Shown: positions 45,012-53,732, counted from the first letter of the stretch. The stretch: DNA of 64,000 bases from G963667975 sp963677395 (GCA_963677395.2 OY781965.2:2108001-2172000); one strand, 5' to 3'. Notes: generated from the sequence alone by a model not told the origin. Numbers and translations are program-made.

Positions 45012-45295
45012 AAACGACGGCTAATAAAGTTTTAGCATAGGAGTTTGATTTGGAGAAAATTGTTTCATTATTATTATCTGAAGTGAAAATTGTTTTTGTT
45101 AATCAGTGAAAAAATATTTATTGTAAGATTTTAATATATTTGCATCGAATACAGTTATTTAGGTTGAAATACCTTTATTGCCCTATTCTTCATTTATAAT
45201 TTGTATTATGTTGATTGTGAAGTGTGTTTATTTTCTTTATACCCTTAGTTTAACGATGTTCATAAATAATTATAAAACCATTTAGATTAGAAATT

Positions 45296-46855
45296 ATGAA
45301 AAAAAATTACGTATTGATTTTGTTTATGGTAGTTTATGCAACTGCATTGTTTTCTCAGTCAAAGAATATCAATGACTTTGATGAAAAATTACTTAATTGG
45401 TATAATTCAGATCTGCAAAAAGATAAGGTTGTAGGTGCAAGTGTTGATAAAGCCTATAATGATTTGTTAGCGAACAAGAAAGCAAAGAAAACAGTTGTTG
45501 TGGCCGTGATTGACGGGGGAGTAGATGTGAACATCACAGATCTAAAAGGGCGAATCTGGATCAATGAGGATGAAATACCCAACAATAAAATTGATGATGA
45601 TAAAAATGGATATGTTGATGATATATATGGTTGGAATTTTATCGGGAATACCAAGGGGGAAAATATCTTATACGAAAACTATGAGTTTACCCGTATCTAT
45701 AAAGGTGGTAAAAAGGAAGAGTTATATTCAAAAGCTAAAGCACTTTATGAGGCCGAGTTAGATAAAAGAGAGAAAGAAAAAGAGATGTTGTTGAAATTTG
45801 AAAGAATGTATCTTGCGGCAAAAGAGGTGATTAAAGAGGAAACAAATGTGGATGTTCAATCAGCAGAAGATTTGGAAGGAATAAAGTCAAAAGATCAGAA
45901 AGTTAAGGAAGCTGTTGCATTCTTGAAAGAACGATATAATATGGGTTTTACGGAAAATGGATTGTACAGAAGAATTAATAGAAATGAAGAATTTCTGAAA
46001 TATTTTTTGAATGTTGACTTTAATCCCAGAGAATTGATTGGTGATAATCCAAATGATATTCAGGATAATAAATATGGAAATTGGGATGTTGTGGGAAACA
46101 GAGCGAGCCATGGTACCTGTGTTGCCGGGATTATAGCAGGAGTAAGAGAAAATAATTTTGGGGTTGAAGGTGTGGCTACTGATGTGAGAATTATGACATT
46201 AAGGGTTGTACCCAGTGGTGATGAACGGGATAAAGATATAGCTCTGGCAATCAGATATGCAGTTGATAATGGAGCTGATATTATTAATATGAGTTTTGGA
46301 AAAGTTCTCTCTCCTCAACAAAAGTTTGTAAGTGATGCGATCAAATATGCTGAACAGAAAAACGTACTTATTGTACATGCTGCAGGAAATAGTGGAGATA
46401 ATATTGATGAAAATATTCACTATCCGAGCGATATATATATAGACAATAATGAAGCTGCTAATTTTATTAATGTAGGTTCTTGTGGTATGTCAAAAGAAGA
46501 AAAATTAGCTTCTGTATTTTCAAATTACGGACAGGAGCATGTTGATATATTTGCCCCTGGAGAAAATATTATATCCCTTGATTCGGTAGATATTTTTGAT
46601 GTTCATAGTGGCACAAGTCAGGCTGCTCCGGTAGTTACAGGAGTAGCAGCAGTAATCTTAGCCTATTACCCAGAACTAACTCCCAGTCAGTTGATTGATT
46701 TATTAATTGAGACTTCTCAGGATTTTAAAGATTTGAAAGTGATGATTCCTGATTTAGTAAATGAAGAGAGAAAACTTGTAAAATTTAGAAAACTTTCAAA
46801 ATCAGGTGGGGTAGTTAGCTTATACAATGCATTGAAGAAACTGCAAGGGAAATAG
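45296..46855 (+). CDS. Subtilisin-like S8 serine peptidase, secreted
   Basis: A signal peptide (1-20, ending LFSQ) leads a 519-residue S8 domain. The catalytic triad is Asp73 (AVIDGGVD), His272 (RASHGTCVAG) and Ser441 (HSGTSQAAPVVTG), with the oxyanion Asn365 in AAGNSG. Between the Asp and His regions is a 150-residue insert that includes a charged helical segment (about 140-215). No C-terminal T9SS sorting signal is visible. The substrate is unknown; a cell-envelope or periplasmic role is inferred. Confidence 0.92.
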   Translation: MKKNYVLILFMVVYATALFSQSKNINDFDEKLLNWYNSDLQKDKVVGASVDKAYNDLLANKKAKKTVVVAVIDGGVDVNITDLKGRIWINEDEIPNNKIDDDKNGYVDDIYGWNFIGNTKGENILYENYEFTRIYKGGKKEELYSKAKALYEAELDKREKEKEMLLKFERMYLAAKEVIKEETNVDVQSAEDLEGIKSKDQKVKEAVAFLKERYNMGFTENGLYRRINRNEEFLKYFLNVDFNPRELIGDNPNDIQDNKYGNWDVVGNRASHGTCVAGIIAGVRENNFGVEGVATDVRIMTLRVVPSGDERDKDIALAIRYAVDNGADIINMSFGKVLSPQQKFVSDAIKYAEQKNVLIVHAAGNSGDNIDENIHYPSDIYIDNNEAANFINVGSCGMSKEEKLASVFSNYGQEHVDIFAPGENIISLDSVDIFDVHSGTSQAAPVVTGVAAVILAYYPELTPSQLIDLLIETSQDFKDLKVMIPDLVNEERKLVKFRKLSKSGGVVSLYNALKKLQGK

Positions 46856-46888
46856 AGATTGCAATGATTGCAATGATTGCAATCAAAC

Positions 46889-46935
46889 AAAAGGGGCTGT
46901 TTATAAAGTTTCAACTTTTTGAACAGCTCCTTTTG
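46889..46935 (+). terminator. Terminator of the S8 peptidase gene
   Basis: AAAAGGGGCTGTT (46889-46901) pairs with AACAGCTCCTTTT (46922-46934) with one unpaired base, then a T run. It separates the S8 gene from the convergent TM1266-like genes. Confidence 0.65.
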
Positions 46936-46954
46936 TATTTCTGAAAATAAGGGT

Positions 46955-47206
46955 TTAGAAGATCATTTTCTGAACGTTAACGCTATTCACTGCATTTAAT
47001 TCAGCTTCGAGTTTGTCCATTTCGGCACTATCTCCGGTGAGTTCAAGCAGAATCAATCCACTGGAACTGCAATAGTTTTCTACTACATCATGCAAACCAA
47101 GACGGGTTTTGATGGAACACCCGAATTTAGTGAGGATGTGCTGAACATCTGAGGCTTCTTTTACCCTGTTAGGTATCTGAATGCCAAGGATTCTTGTTTC
47201 TGCCAT
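46955..47206 (-). CDS. TM1266-type iron-only hydrogenase system regulator (paralogue 2)
   Basis: This 83-residue single-domain protein has the ACT/NikR-like fold seen in the TM1266 family: TRILGIQIPNR, ILTKFGCSIKTRLGLHD, GLILLELTGD. These proteins commonly neighbour [FeFe]-hydrogenase maturation genes. It is close in sequence and length to the gene just upstream (47216-47473), so the two look like a tandem duplication. It is the last gene of the hydG operon. Ligand and DNA binding unproven. Confidence 0.85.
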   Translation of the reverse strand: MAETRILGIQIPNRVKEASDVQHILTKFGCSIKTRLGLHDVVENYCSSSGLILLELTGDSAEMDKLEAELNAVNSVNVQKMIF

Positions 47207-47215
47207 AGGTTTGGT

Positions 47216-47473
47216 TTATAGATTGAATTTCATGTGTTTTACTTCAATTCCTCCGATTTCGTTGAGTTGAGCTTCCAGTTTGTTCCACTCATCCACACTT
47301 CCGGTAAGCTGAATAATAATCATGCCAACACGGCTGCAAACATTTTCAGATACTTCATGAAACCCAAGGCGAGAGCGGATCAGGTGTCCGTTTTCGGAAA
47401 GTAGTTTTTGGGTTTTTCCGGCTTCTTTTATTCTGTCCTGAATCAGAATCCCTAAAATACGAGCTTCTTTCAT
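47216..47473 (-). CDS. TM1266-type iron-only hydrogenase system regulator (paralogue 1)
   Basis: An 85-residue ACT/NikR-like protein with ARILGILIQDR, LLSENGHLIRSRLGFHEVSENVC and GMIIIQLTGS, aligning along its length with its neighbour. It lies 17 nt after hydG and 9 nt before the second copy, so all three should share a transcript. The conserved Arg-Leu-Gly region (RSRLGFHE / KTRLGLHD) is shared by both copies. Confidence 0.85.
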   Translation of the reverse strand: MKEARILGILIQDRIKEAGKTQKLLSENGHLIRSRLGFHEVSENVCSRVGMIIIQLTGSVDEWNKLEAQLNEIGGIEVKHMKFNL

Positions 47474-47490
47474 AAGTATAAGTGTTTGAA

Positions 47491-48918
47491 TTAGAAGTAT
47501 AAGTCGCGTTGACCTTGCTTTATCTTTTCGATACGTTCACGAATATTACCAACCAGTATTTCATCATTTAGGTCAGCAAGATTTTTGTCAATTACGTCCC
47601 AACCTAGTTTGACTGTTTTTTCAGGAGCGTAATCCATCAGGTATTCTGCCAAGGTAAGAATTGCATTAGGAGTACAATAACGTTTAATAAATCCCGGAAC
47701 TGAAAATTCCATAAAATGTTCTCCTGTACGTCCCATACGGTAGCAGGAAGTACAGAATGAAGGCAGAAATCCTTTTTCGAGCAGCTCATCAATGATTTCG
47801 TTCAACGAACGATTATCATTAATCTGGAACTGTTCTTTATCCAGATTTTGCATCTCTTCTTCGCGATGTGAATAGGAACCGAGTTCCAGTTTTGTTCCAC
47901 CATCAATTTGAGAAACCCCGAATTGCATAATCTGACTGCGAATCTGAGCAGATTCACGCGCTGTGAGAATCATTCCGGTATAAGGAACTGCCAAACGGAG
48001 TATTGCGATCAATTTTACAAAGTCATCATCATTAACCATGTATTTTTCATCAATGTCAAGTGAGGACGCGTTTTGAATACGTGGGAATGAAATTGTATGT
48101 GGTCCAACGTTGTAGCAAGCTTCAAAATGGTTAGTATGGCGAATGAGACTAAGTACTTCGAAGCGCCAGTCGTACAACCCGAACAGTGCACCAATACCAA
48201 CGTCATCTACTCCTGCTTCCTGAGCACGGTCGAGAGCCGTCAAACGCCAGTCGTAATCCATTTTTTTACCACCAAGATGATACCATTTGTACGCTTCTGG
48301 ATGATAAGTTTCCTGAAAAACCTGATAGGTTCCGATTCCGGCATCTTTCACAATACGGTACCCGTCAATATCCAAAGGAGCTGCATTGATATTTACGCGT
48401 CGAATTTCACCGTTTCCTTTTTTTACATTATATACTATTCTTACAGTGTGTGCAATGAAGTTTGCATCGTACTTTGGATGCTCACCATAAACCAGAATTA
48501 AACGCTTTTGCCCGTTTTCTTCCAGCGCTTCTACTTCCTGTATCAGCTCTTGATCGTTGAGCGTTGTACGTACCGCTTGTTTATTGTCAGCACGGAAACC
48601 ACAATATTTGCAGCTGTTTGTACATTTATTGCCTACATAGAGTGGCGCAAAAAGTACAATACGGTTTCCATACACTCTTTTCTTAAGTTCACGCGCACCT
48701 TCTTTTATTTCTTCTACCAGTTGAGGATCGGTAGCATTGATCAGAACCGCAGTTTCTTCGAGGGTTAAACGTTGTTTGGATAATGATTTTGCAATTATTT
48801 CTCTTACTCTTTCAGGAGTTGATTGAGTTTGATTGATGTAATCCCAGATTTCGTCCGGGTCGATAAACGGCTGCATCCGTTTGTCTTCAATCCTGCATTT
48901 TTCAGGTGTAAATATCAT
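47491..48918 (-). CDS. hydG: [FeFe]-hydrogenase H-cluster radical SAM maturase HydG
   Basis: From the ATG at 48918 the protein has 475 residues. The radical-SAM cluster motif CxxxCxxC is CTNSCKYCGF. The C-terminal auxiliary-cluster motif CTSCYRMGRTGEHFM plus a later Cys (KRYCTPN) distinguishes HydG from ThiH. HydG splits tyrosine to give CO and cyanide on an iron synthon for the H-cluster. The hydrogenase itself, HydE and HydF are not in the window. Two TM1266-like genes follow. A TATCTTTG box lies 38-45 nt upstream. Confidence 0.95.
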   Translation of the reverse strand: MIFTPEKCRIEDKRMQPFIDPDEIWDYINQTQSTPERVREIIAKSLSKQRLTLEETAVLINATDPQLVEEIKEGARELKKRVYGNRIVLFAPLYVGNKCTNSCKYCGFRADNKQAVRTTLNDQELIQEVEALEENGQKRLILVYGEHPKYDANFIAHTVRIVYNVKKGNGEIRRVNINAAPLDIDGYRIVKDAGIGTYQVFQETYHPEAYKWYHLGGKKMDYDWRLTALDRAQEAGVDDVGIGALFGLYDWRFEVLSLIRHTNHFEACYNVGPHTISFPRIQNASSLDIDEKYMVNDDDFVKLIAILRLAVPYTGMILTARESAQIRSQIMQFGVSQIDGGTKLELGSYSHREEEMQNLDKEQFQINDNRSLNEIIDELLEKGFLPSFCTSCYRMGRTGEHFMEFSVPGFIKRYCTPNAILTLAEYLMDYAPEKTVKLGWDVIDKNLADLNDEILVGNIRERIEKIKQGQRDLYF

Positions 48919-48955
48919 TGCAGTATAATTTTTTAGATGAATGATAAGAATACAA

Positions 48956-48963
48956 CAAAGATA
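48956..48963 (-). promoter_or_regulatory. hydG -7 box TATCTTTG
   Basis: An exact TAnnTTTG match on the minus strand, 38 nt ahead of the hydG ATG; the -33 element is not convincing. It favours the start at 48918 over longer frames. Confidence 0.5.
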
Positions 48964-49060
48964 CACAGCCTTAGATTGTAAACGGTTAAAAAAAGTGAGT
49001 TTAACCCTATATTTACATTGTATATTAATATTTTCTTATTTCAGGAACTTAAATACCGAA

Positions 49061-49091
49061 TTGTATCTCCCGAAAATCTTTCTTATTTTTG
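49061..49091 (+). promoter_or_regulatory. Promoter of the YitT-like gene
   Basis: TTG at 49061-49063 and TATTTTTG at 49084-49091 with a 20-nt spacer match the full consensus. The predicted start leaves a leader of about 16 nt. Confidence 0.75.
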
Positions 49092-49113
49092 ACTTCAAAT
49101 TAAGAATTGAAAT

Positions 49114-50088
49114 ATGAAGCTGATTTTTCAACCTGCAATTGTAAATCTGATCAACCTTTTTAAACGGCAGAAGGTTGCGACAACCTATAGCAGTTATCGT
49201 ATTGCAAAAGAGAAACGCATTGAACGCAAGTCCCGGATTTCTTTGTTTCGGGATTCACTATTTATTTTGTTAGGGATTTTGTCTGCAGGATTTGGATTAA
49301 AAGGTTTTCTGTTACCAAATTCATTTATTGATGGTGGTGTAACCGGTATTTCACTACTAGTGTCGGGGCAAACCGGAATTTCATTATCCTGGCTGTTAGT
49401 GTTTATTAATATTCCATTCATCATATTAGGTTACAGGCAAATAGGGAAAAGTTTTGCAATTAAAAGTGTTGGAGCTATTGCCGGACTAGCATTGGTCTTA
49501 TGGCTGATTCAATACCCTGTGATAACATCAGATAAACTGCTTGTGGCTGCTTTTGGTGGCTTTTTTCTTGGAGCAGGTATTGGCTTAGCTGTTAGAGGCG
49601 GTGGAGTTTTAGATGGTACAGAAATTATGGCAATATCCATCAATAAAAAATCAGCATTATCAATTGGAGATATTATTCTTATATTCAATGTATTGGTATT
49701 TACGGCGGCAGCATATTTATTGTCAATGGAATCAGCTTTATATTCAATTTTGACTTATTTGGCTGCTTCTAAAACGGTTGACTTTATCATAGAAGGAGTC
49801 GAGGGTTATATTGGTACTACAATTATTTCACCTCACAGTGAAGAAATAAGATTAATGATTATTGAAAAAATGAACCGGGGAGTTACTATTTATAAAGGGA
49901 AGCGTGGATATGGTAAGAGTGGAGATATTCTAAATGAAACAGACATTATATACACGGTAATTACCCGCTTAGAAATTTCAAAATTAAGATCTGAAATCGA
50001 AAAAATAGATCCCAACGCGTTTATTGTGATGAATGATATTAAAAGTACCAAAGGAGGAATGACAAAACGTAGATATCCAAAGCATTAA
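49114..50088 (+). CDS. YitT-family (DUF161 + DUF2179) membrane protein
   Basis: The 324-residue protein has a charged N-terminal extension (1-45), then five or six membrane helices (about 48-230) with YitT motifs such as GLKGFLLPNSFIDGGVTGISLL and RGGGVLDGTEIMAIS. A cytoplasmic DUF2179-like domain (about 235-315: ISPHSEEIRLMIIEKMNRGVTIYKGKRGYGKS) closes it. The function of the family is unknown; a transporter role is often suggested. It is divergent from hydG. Confidence 0.88.
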   Translation: MKLIFQPAIVNLINLFKRQKVATTYSSYRIAKEKRIERKSRISLFRDSLFILLGILSAGFGLKGFLLPNSFIDGGVTGISLLVSGQTGISLSWLLVFINIPFIILGYRQIGKSFAIKSVGAIAGLALVLWLIQYPVITSDKLLVAAFGGFFLGAGIGLAVRGGGVLDGTEIMAISINKKSALSIGDIILIFNVLVFTAAAYLLSMESALYSILTYLAASKTVDFIIEGVEGYIGTTIISPHSEEIRLMIIEKMNRGVTIYKGKRGYGKSGDILNETDIIYTVITRLEISKLRSEIEKIDPNAFIVMNDIKSTKGGMTKRRYPKH

Positions 50089-50564
50089 TATTTGCTTGTT
50101 TCTGATTGAAACGAAAGGTTTGTAAATTGTTTTCCTTCTTTTAAATTTACTATTTATATCAAACAGATCGTGGCAATATTGAATAATGTATAAAGTATAT
50201 AAATTATGTGTTAAGTTGATCATTTTGATAGTAGAAATATATTTCCGAGCTTGTTACGTAATTGAACATATAAAATTATAGTTTTTTTTTTGACTACAAA
50301 CTTCTTTCTGATTGAAGGATTGTTTTATTAGATATTTTACCTAAAATATAATGTCAGGATAGAATTATGTGTTTAGAATAAATATTTTTTATTTCATCCA
50401 ACTCTTTTTTATTTGATAATTCAAGGGGTAATGTGTATTTTTATAGTTGCCAAATAAATACTCTCATTAATTCGTGATTGTAATGTCTGTTTAAGGTAAT
50501 CTTTAACAGTGTATTACAAACAAAACATGGAATCCATTTGTTTACCTTTTAAAAAGTAATAGAG
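50089..50564. other. About 475-bp AT-rich intergenic region
   Basis: No reading frame or RNA structure was recognised. A promoter-like pair at 50412-50443 is the only signal: TTTG at 50412-50415, 20-nt spacer, and TATTTTTA, one mismatch to the -7 consensus. Confidence 0.5.
50412..50443 (+). promoter_or_regulatory. Candidate promoter of the DUF1801-like gene
   Basis: TTTG - 20 nt - TATTTTTA (last base differs from TAnnTTTG), leaving a leader of about 115 nt. Confidence 0.4.
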
Positions 50565-50906
50565 ATGAAAACCGAATTTAACAGCCTGGATGAGTTTTTT
50601 CAAGTGCTCAAGCCGGCAAGAAGGCAAACAGTAGAGTCGATTTGTTCTTTAATTGAGCGTTTACTTCCTCATTATGAACAAATTTTGAAGTATAATATGG
50701 TAGCATATAACTTCAGCAATCGATTAATTTGTGTAGATGTCCAAACTAATTACATCAGTATTTATTTTGACAGACCGCAAATAATTCAAGAGTATAAAGA
50801 AAAGCTGCCAAAACTCTCTTTTGGAAAAAATAGCTTTCGATATCGAAGTAAAAAGGATATATCATATACGATAATAGAAAAAATAATACGAGAATATTAT
50901 TTATAA
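50565..50906 (+). CDS. DUF1801-like small protein
   Basis: This 113-residue protein resembles DUF1801/YdhG-type proteins: SLDEFFQVLKPARRQTVESICSLIERLLPHYEQILKYNMVAY followed by FSNRLICVDVQTNYISIYF and a short C-terminal helix. Members of this fold are described as possible iron chaperones or are uncharacterised. It has no partner genes. Long AT-rich gaps on both sides and its isolation leave its origin open. Confidence 0.65.
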   Translation: MKTEFNSLDEFFQVLKPARRQTVESICSLIERLLPHYEQILKYNMVAYNFSNRLICVDVQTNYISIYFDRPQIIQEYKEKLPKLSFGKNSFRYRSKKDISYTIIEKIIREYYL

Positions 50907-51251
50907 ATATTCAATATTGCAATTTTACATTATTTAAATATGATTTAGATAAATTGTAATATATAGTTTTGTTTTTTTTATGAGAGATTAAGTTCTATAG
51001 CTTAGTATTATCCCTATTATTTATAATGCTTTGGTCTGTTTAATCTTTTTAAAGATAGAGGCATCTCTAAAAGTGAACTTATCTATTTTCGATTTTTAAT
51101 ATATTAGCTTTAATCGATTAAGATTGAAAAGATTCATTTTGTGTGAGAATCTTAATACTGATCGAATTGTTGCAATGAAAGAATCATTTAATTAAATAGC
51201 ATTCAGTTTCTCTTTTTTAACGAACTTTGCTCATTAGATTAAAAAATTGGT
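50907..51251. other. About 345-bp AT-rich intergenic region, nothing recognised
   Basis: Poly-A/T tracts, no open frame of coding character, no clear -33/-7 pair and no strong hairpin. Confidence 0.5.
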
Positions 51252-51836
51252 ATGAGTAAAGCTGAATGGAAACCCGGAACGATGATTTATCCATTGCCTG
51301 CTGTTATGGTTAGCTGTGGGGATAATCCTGAAAACTATAATATTATTACAATTTCTTGGACAGGAACTGTTTGTACCGATCCTGCATTATGCTATATTTC
51401 GGTTCGAAAAAGCAGACACTCACATGAGTTAATCAAAAATAGCGGTGAGTTTGTGATTAACCTCACTACAAAAACTCTGGCAAAAGCAACAGATTGGTGT
51501 GGCGTAAAGTCTGGTAAAGATTTCAATAAATTTAAAGAAATGAATCTGACACCTGAAAAAGCAACTCATGTTTCTGCTCCAATGATAGCTGAATCGCCTG
51601 TAAATATTGAGTGTAAGGTTATTAGCATAACAGAGTTGGGCTCGCATGATATGTTTCTGGCTGAAGTTTTAGCAGTTCATGCCGATGAAGCATTTATTGA
51701 TGAAAAAACAGGAGCCTTTCGTTTGGTTGACACATCTCTGCTTTCTTATTTGCATGGTCATTATTATGAATTAGGAAAGAGTGTTGGTCATTTCGGTTTT
51801 TCAGTAAAGAAAAAACAAACCCGCAGACGTTCCTGA
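51252..51836 (+). CDS. Flavin reductase-like (DIM6/flavoredoxin-family) protein
   Basis: The 194-residue protein has the split-barrel FMN-binding fold: YPLPAVMVSCGDNPENYNIITISWTGTVCTDPALCYISVRK, FVINLTTKTLAKATDWCG and SPVNIECKV. Such proteins reduce or carry FMN. It overlaps the HSDR_N gene by one base (TGATG), so translation is coupled. No partner oxygenase is adjacent. Confidence 0.88.
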   Translation: MSKAEWKPGTMIYPLPAVMVSCGDNPENYNIITISWTGTVCTDPALCYISVRKSRHSHELIKNSGEFVINLTTKTLAKATDWCGVKSGKDFNKFKEMNLTPEKATHVSAPMIAESPVNIECKVISITELGSHDMFLAEVLAVHADEAFIDEKTGAFRLVDTSLLSYLHGHYYELGKSVGHFGFSVKKKQTRRRS

Positions 51837-52321
51837 TGCAACGACTCAATTTCCCGATATTTGCATTTAAACTCAAAAAAGAGAATGAGGTTATCTTCAT
51901 ACTCGATTCAATTCGGAGAAGGTATGTAAAATTAACCCCGGAAGAGTGGGTGCGCCAGCATGTTGTCCAGTTTTTGATTACAGAGAAAAATGTTCCAAAA
52001 GGCAGAATAGGACTTGAACAACAACTGAAAGTGAATACAATGTTGAAACGTACCGATATTGTAGTGTATGATTCAACGGGAAATCCTTTGCTAATTGTTG
52101 AATGTAAATCAGCAGATATAACGGTAAATCAAAAGATTTTTGAGCAAATAGCCTGCTATAATTTAAGCTTGAAGTCTCCATTTTTATTGGTAACAAATGG
52201 TCTGATTCATATTTCGGCTTTGATTGACTTCAATCAACAGAAATGGTCATTTTTAGAATCGTTGCCTGATTATAACCAAATGATAGCCTATAAACAAAGC
52301 CAAAAATTCAATAATAAGTAG
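51836..52321 (+). CDS. HSDR_N-type PD-(D/E)xK nuclease-like protein
   Basis: The 161-residue protein resembles the N-terminal domain of type I restriction R subunits (HSDR_N): PEEWVRQHVVQFLI, an acidic Glu in IGLEQQLKV, then TDIVVYDSTGNPLLIVECKSADITV, giving the Asp and Glu-x-Lys of a PD-(D/E)xK site. No helicase, M or S subunit is nearby, so it is not a complete restriction system. Stand-alone copies are common in Bacteroidota, with unknown role. It sits between the flavin reductase and the nucleotidyltransferase genes, with start and stop codons overlapping or abutting on both sides. Confidence 0.82.
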   Translation: MQRLNFPIFAFKLKKENEVIFILDSIRRRYVKLTPEEWVRQHVVQFLITEKNVPKGRIGLEQQLKVNTMLKRTDIVVYDSTGNPLLIVECKSADITVNQKIFEQIACYNLSLKSPFLLVTNGLIHISALIDFNQQKWSFLESLPDYNQMIAYKQSQKFNNK

Positions 52322-53044
52322 ATGAAAGCAATGATTTTTGCAGCCGGAAAAGGAACCCGGTTAAAGCCATATACAGATACCAAGCCCAAAGCATTGGTTG
52401 AATTAAACGGGAAACCTTTGCTGGCTCATGCTATTGATAGTCTGTTGTCTCAGGGGATTTCGGAATTTGTGATCAATGTTCATCATTTTGGGGAGCAGAT
52501 AATCTCTTTCGTTGAGCAATATTATCCCTATCAAAAGATTTCGATTTCGGACGAGCGTGATTTATTACTGGATACGGGCGGAGGTTTGAAAAAAGCCACA
52601 CATTTACTGAAGGGAGAAGAACCGGTTTTGATTTACAATGTAGATATTTTATGTGATATCGATTTTACAAAGATGGAGCATTGTTTACGTACAACAGATT
52701 CGTTAGCGTGTTTAGCAGTTAGAGACAGGGATACTTCCCGTAAATTGTTATTTGATCATTCGATGCTCTTAAAAGGCTGGATAAATCAGAAAACAGGAGA
52801 AGTAAAAAACGTAACTCAGGATGTTGAATGCTGTTTGCCGTATGCTTTTAGCGGAGTTCATATTATTCGACCTCAATTACTCGAATTAATTCCGTTTGAC
52901 GGGGTGTTCTCAATTATTGATGTGTATCTTGAACTAGCAAAGAATAACAGAATAAGCGGATATATTCATAATGAAGGCTTATGGATGGATTTGGGAAAGC
53001 AGGAGCAATTATGGGAGGCAGAGAATATTTTTCGAAATAGCTAA
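52322..53044 (+). CDS. Sugar-phosphate nucleotidyltransferase (MurU/RmlA-like fold)
   Basis: The 240-residue protein is a single NTP-transferase domain: MIFAAGKGTRLKPYTDTKPKALVELNGKPLL binds the nucleotide, YNVDILCDIDF carries the metal-binding Asp, and GLWMDLGKQEQLWEAEN ends the fold. The short length, with no left-handed beta-helix, fits MurNAc-1-P uridylyltransferase (MurU)-like enzymes in cell-wall recycling or other sugar-1-P activators. The substrate is inferred. The start codon directly follows the stop of the HSDR_N gene. Confidence 0.88.
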   Translation: MKAMIFAAGKGTRLKPYTDTKPKALVELNGKPLLAHAIDSLLSQGISEFVINVHHFGEQIISFVEQYYPYQKISISDERDLLLDTGGGLKKATHLLKGEEPVLIYNVDILCDIDFTKMEHCLRTTDSLACLAVRDRDTSRKLLFDHSMLLKGWINQKTGEVKNVTQDVECCLPYAFSGVHIIRPQLLELIPFDGVFSIIDVYLELAKNNRISGYIHNEGLWMDLGKQEQLWEAENIFRNS

Positions 53045-53120
53045 ATGTCTCGGTAAATGAAAGATAGTTTTGAAAAGACTGTTATGGTATGGCAGAAAGC
53101 TTATTTTTTTACGCAAAGCC

Positions 53121-53150
53121 TTTGCAAATTCAGTTTTTTGAGTAATTTTG
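53121..53150 (+). promoter_or_regulatory. tRNA promoter -33 TTTG / -7 TAATTTTG
   Basis: TTTG at 53121-53124, an 18-nt spacer and TAATTTTG at 53143-53150. Transcription should begin about 6 nt before the mature tRNA. Confidence 0.75.
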
Positions 53151-53162
53151 CAGTCCTGAAAC

Positions 53163-53236
53163 GGCGAGGTAGCTCAGTTGGTTAGAGCGTCGGATTCATA
53201 ACCCGAAGGTCACGAGTTCAAATCTCGTCCTCGCTA
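53163..53236 (+). tRNA. tRNA with CAU anticodon (probably elongator tRNA-Met)
   Basis: The cloverleaf closes: acceptor GGCGAGG/CCTCGCT (first pair G-U), D-stem GCTC/GAGC, anticodon arm TCGGA-TTCATAA-CCCGA with anticodon CAT, and T-arm ACGAG-TTCAAAT-CTCGT. The discriminator is A and CCA is not encoded. The lack of the initiator C1-A72 mismatch argues against tRNA-fMet; a lysidine-modified tRNA-Ile2 is the alternative and cannot be excluded. Confidence 0.92.
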
Positions 53237-53238
53237 CT

Positions 53239-53280
53239 AAAAAAGCTTCAATTCAATGAGTTGAAGCTTTTGTTTTTTTT
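53239..53280 (+). terminator. tRNA transcript terminator
   Basis: AAAAGCTTCAA (53241-53251) pairs with TTGAAGCTTTT (53261-53271) and a T tract continues to 53280. Confidence 0.85.
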
Positions 53281-53399
53281 GAATCTGAAGGTCACAAAAC
53301 CAAAAAACGAAATTTAATTCATGTTCCGGTTTTGTGTTTCTGATGAATTTCCGAAGTTATACCAAGGTAAATTCTAAATCAAACCGAAACCAATCAGTA

Positions 53400-53732
53400 T
53401 CAGTCTATCGTTCCCTCAACTGTTGCTGATGCTTGATTTCCGGATCCTGAAGCTTTTTTAAATGAGGATCCATCCACTTGGATTTCAACAGTAACCTGTG
53501 CATTTGTTCCGTTTGCCAGTGCTTTTAAATAAACTTGGTCATCCGATTCAGCATCAAAGGATTGGCTCCAGCCTGAATTAACTGCATTCGCAGTTTTTGT
53601 TTCTCCCGAAACTTTATAGGTGACATTAAAACCACCGGCAGAAACACCAGTTACAATGTATTTTACAGAGGAGTTTTTAGAGCAGGAAACAGCAATAACT
53701 CCGATAAATGCAAATAGTAAAATTCTCTTCAT
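53400..53732 (-). CDS. Small predicted lipoprotein, function unknown
   Basis: This 110-residue protein has a lipoprotein signal (RILLFAFIGVIAVSC) followed by a beta-rich, Ser/Thr/Gly-rich domain (VSAGGFNVTYKVSGETKTANAV). It may resemble MmpS-type small envelope domains, but I do not assign a family. It lies 90 nt after the ABC-transporter operon on the same strand. Confidence 0.6.
   Translation of the reverse strand: MKRILLFAFIGVIAVSCSKNSSVKYIVTGVSAGGFNVTYKVSGETKTANAVNSGWSQSFDAESDDQVYLKALANGTNAQVTVEIQVDGSSFKKASGSGNQASATVEGTID

Noticed and set aside
46857..46883. Three 9-bp tandem copies of GATTGCAAT as a CRISPR or regulatory array
   Set aside because: Only 27 bp, no spacers, just after a stop codon; it looks like simple slippage.
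47491..48918. thiH, because the radical SAM protein resembles tyrosine lyase ThiH
   Set aside because: The C-terminal CxxC-YRMGRTG motif, and the neighbouring TM1266-like genes, identify HydG.
51836..52321. Type I restriction system
   Set aside because: Only an HSDR_N-like domain occurs; helicase, modification and specificity subunits are absent.
53293..53336. CACAAAACC/GGTTTTGTG stem as terminator of the small lipoprotein gene
   Set aside because: It is followed by no T run on the minus strand, so termination is unsupported.
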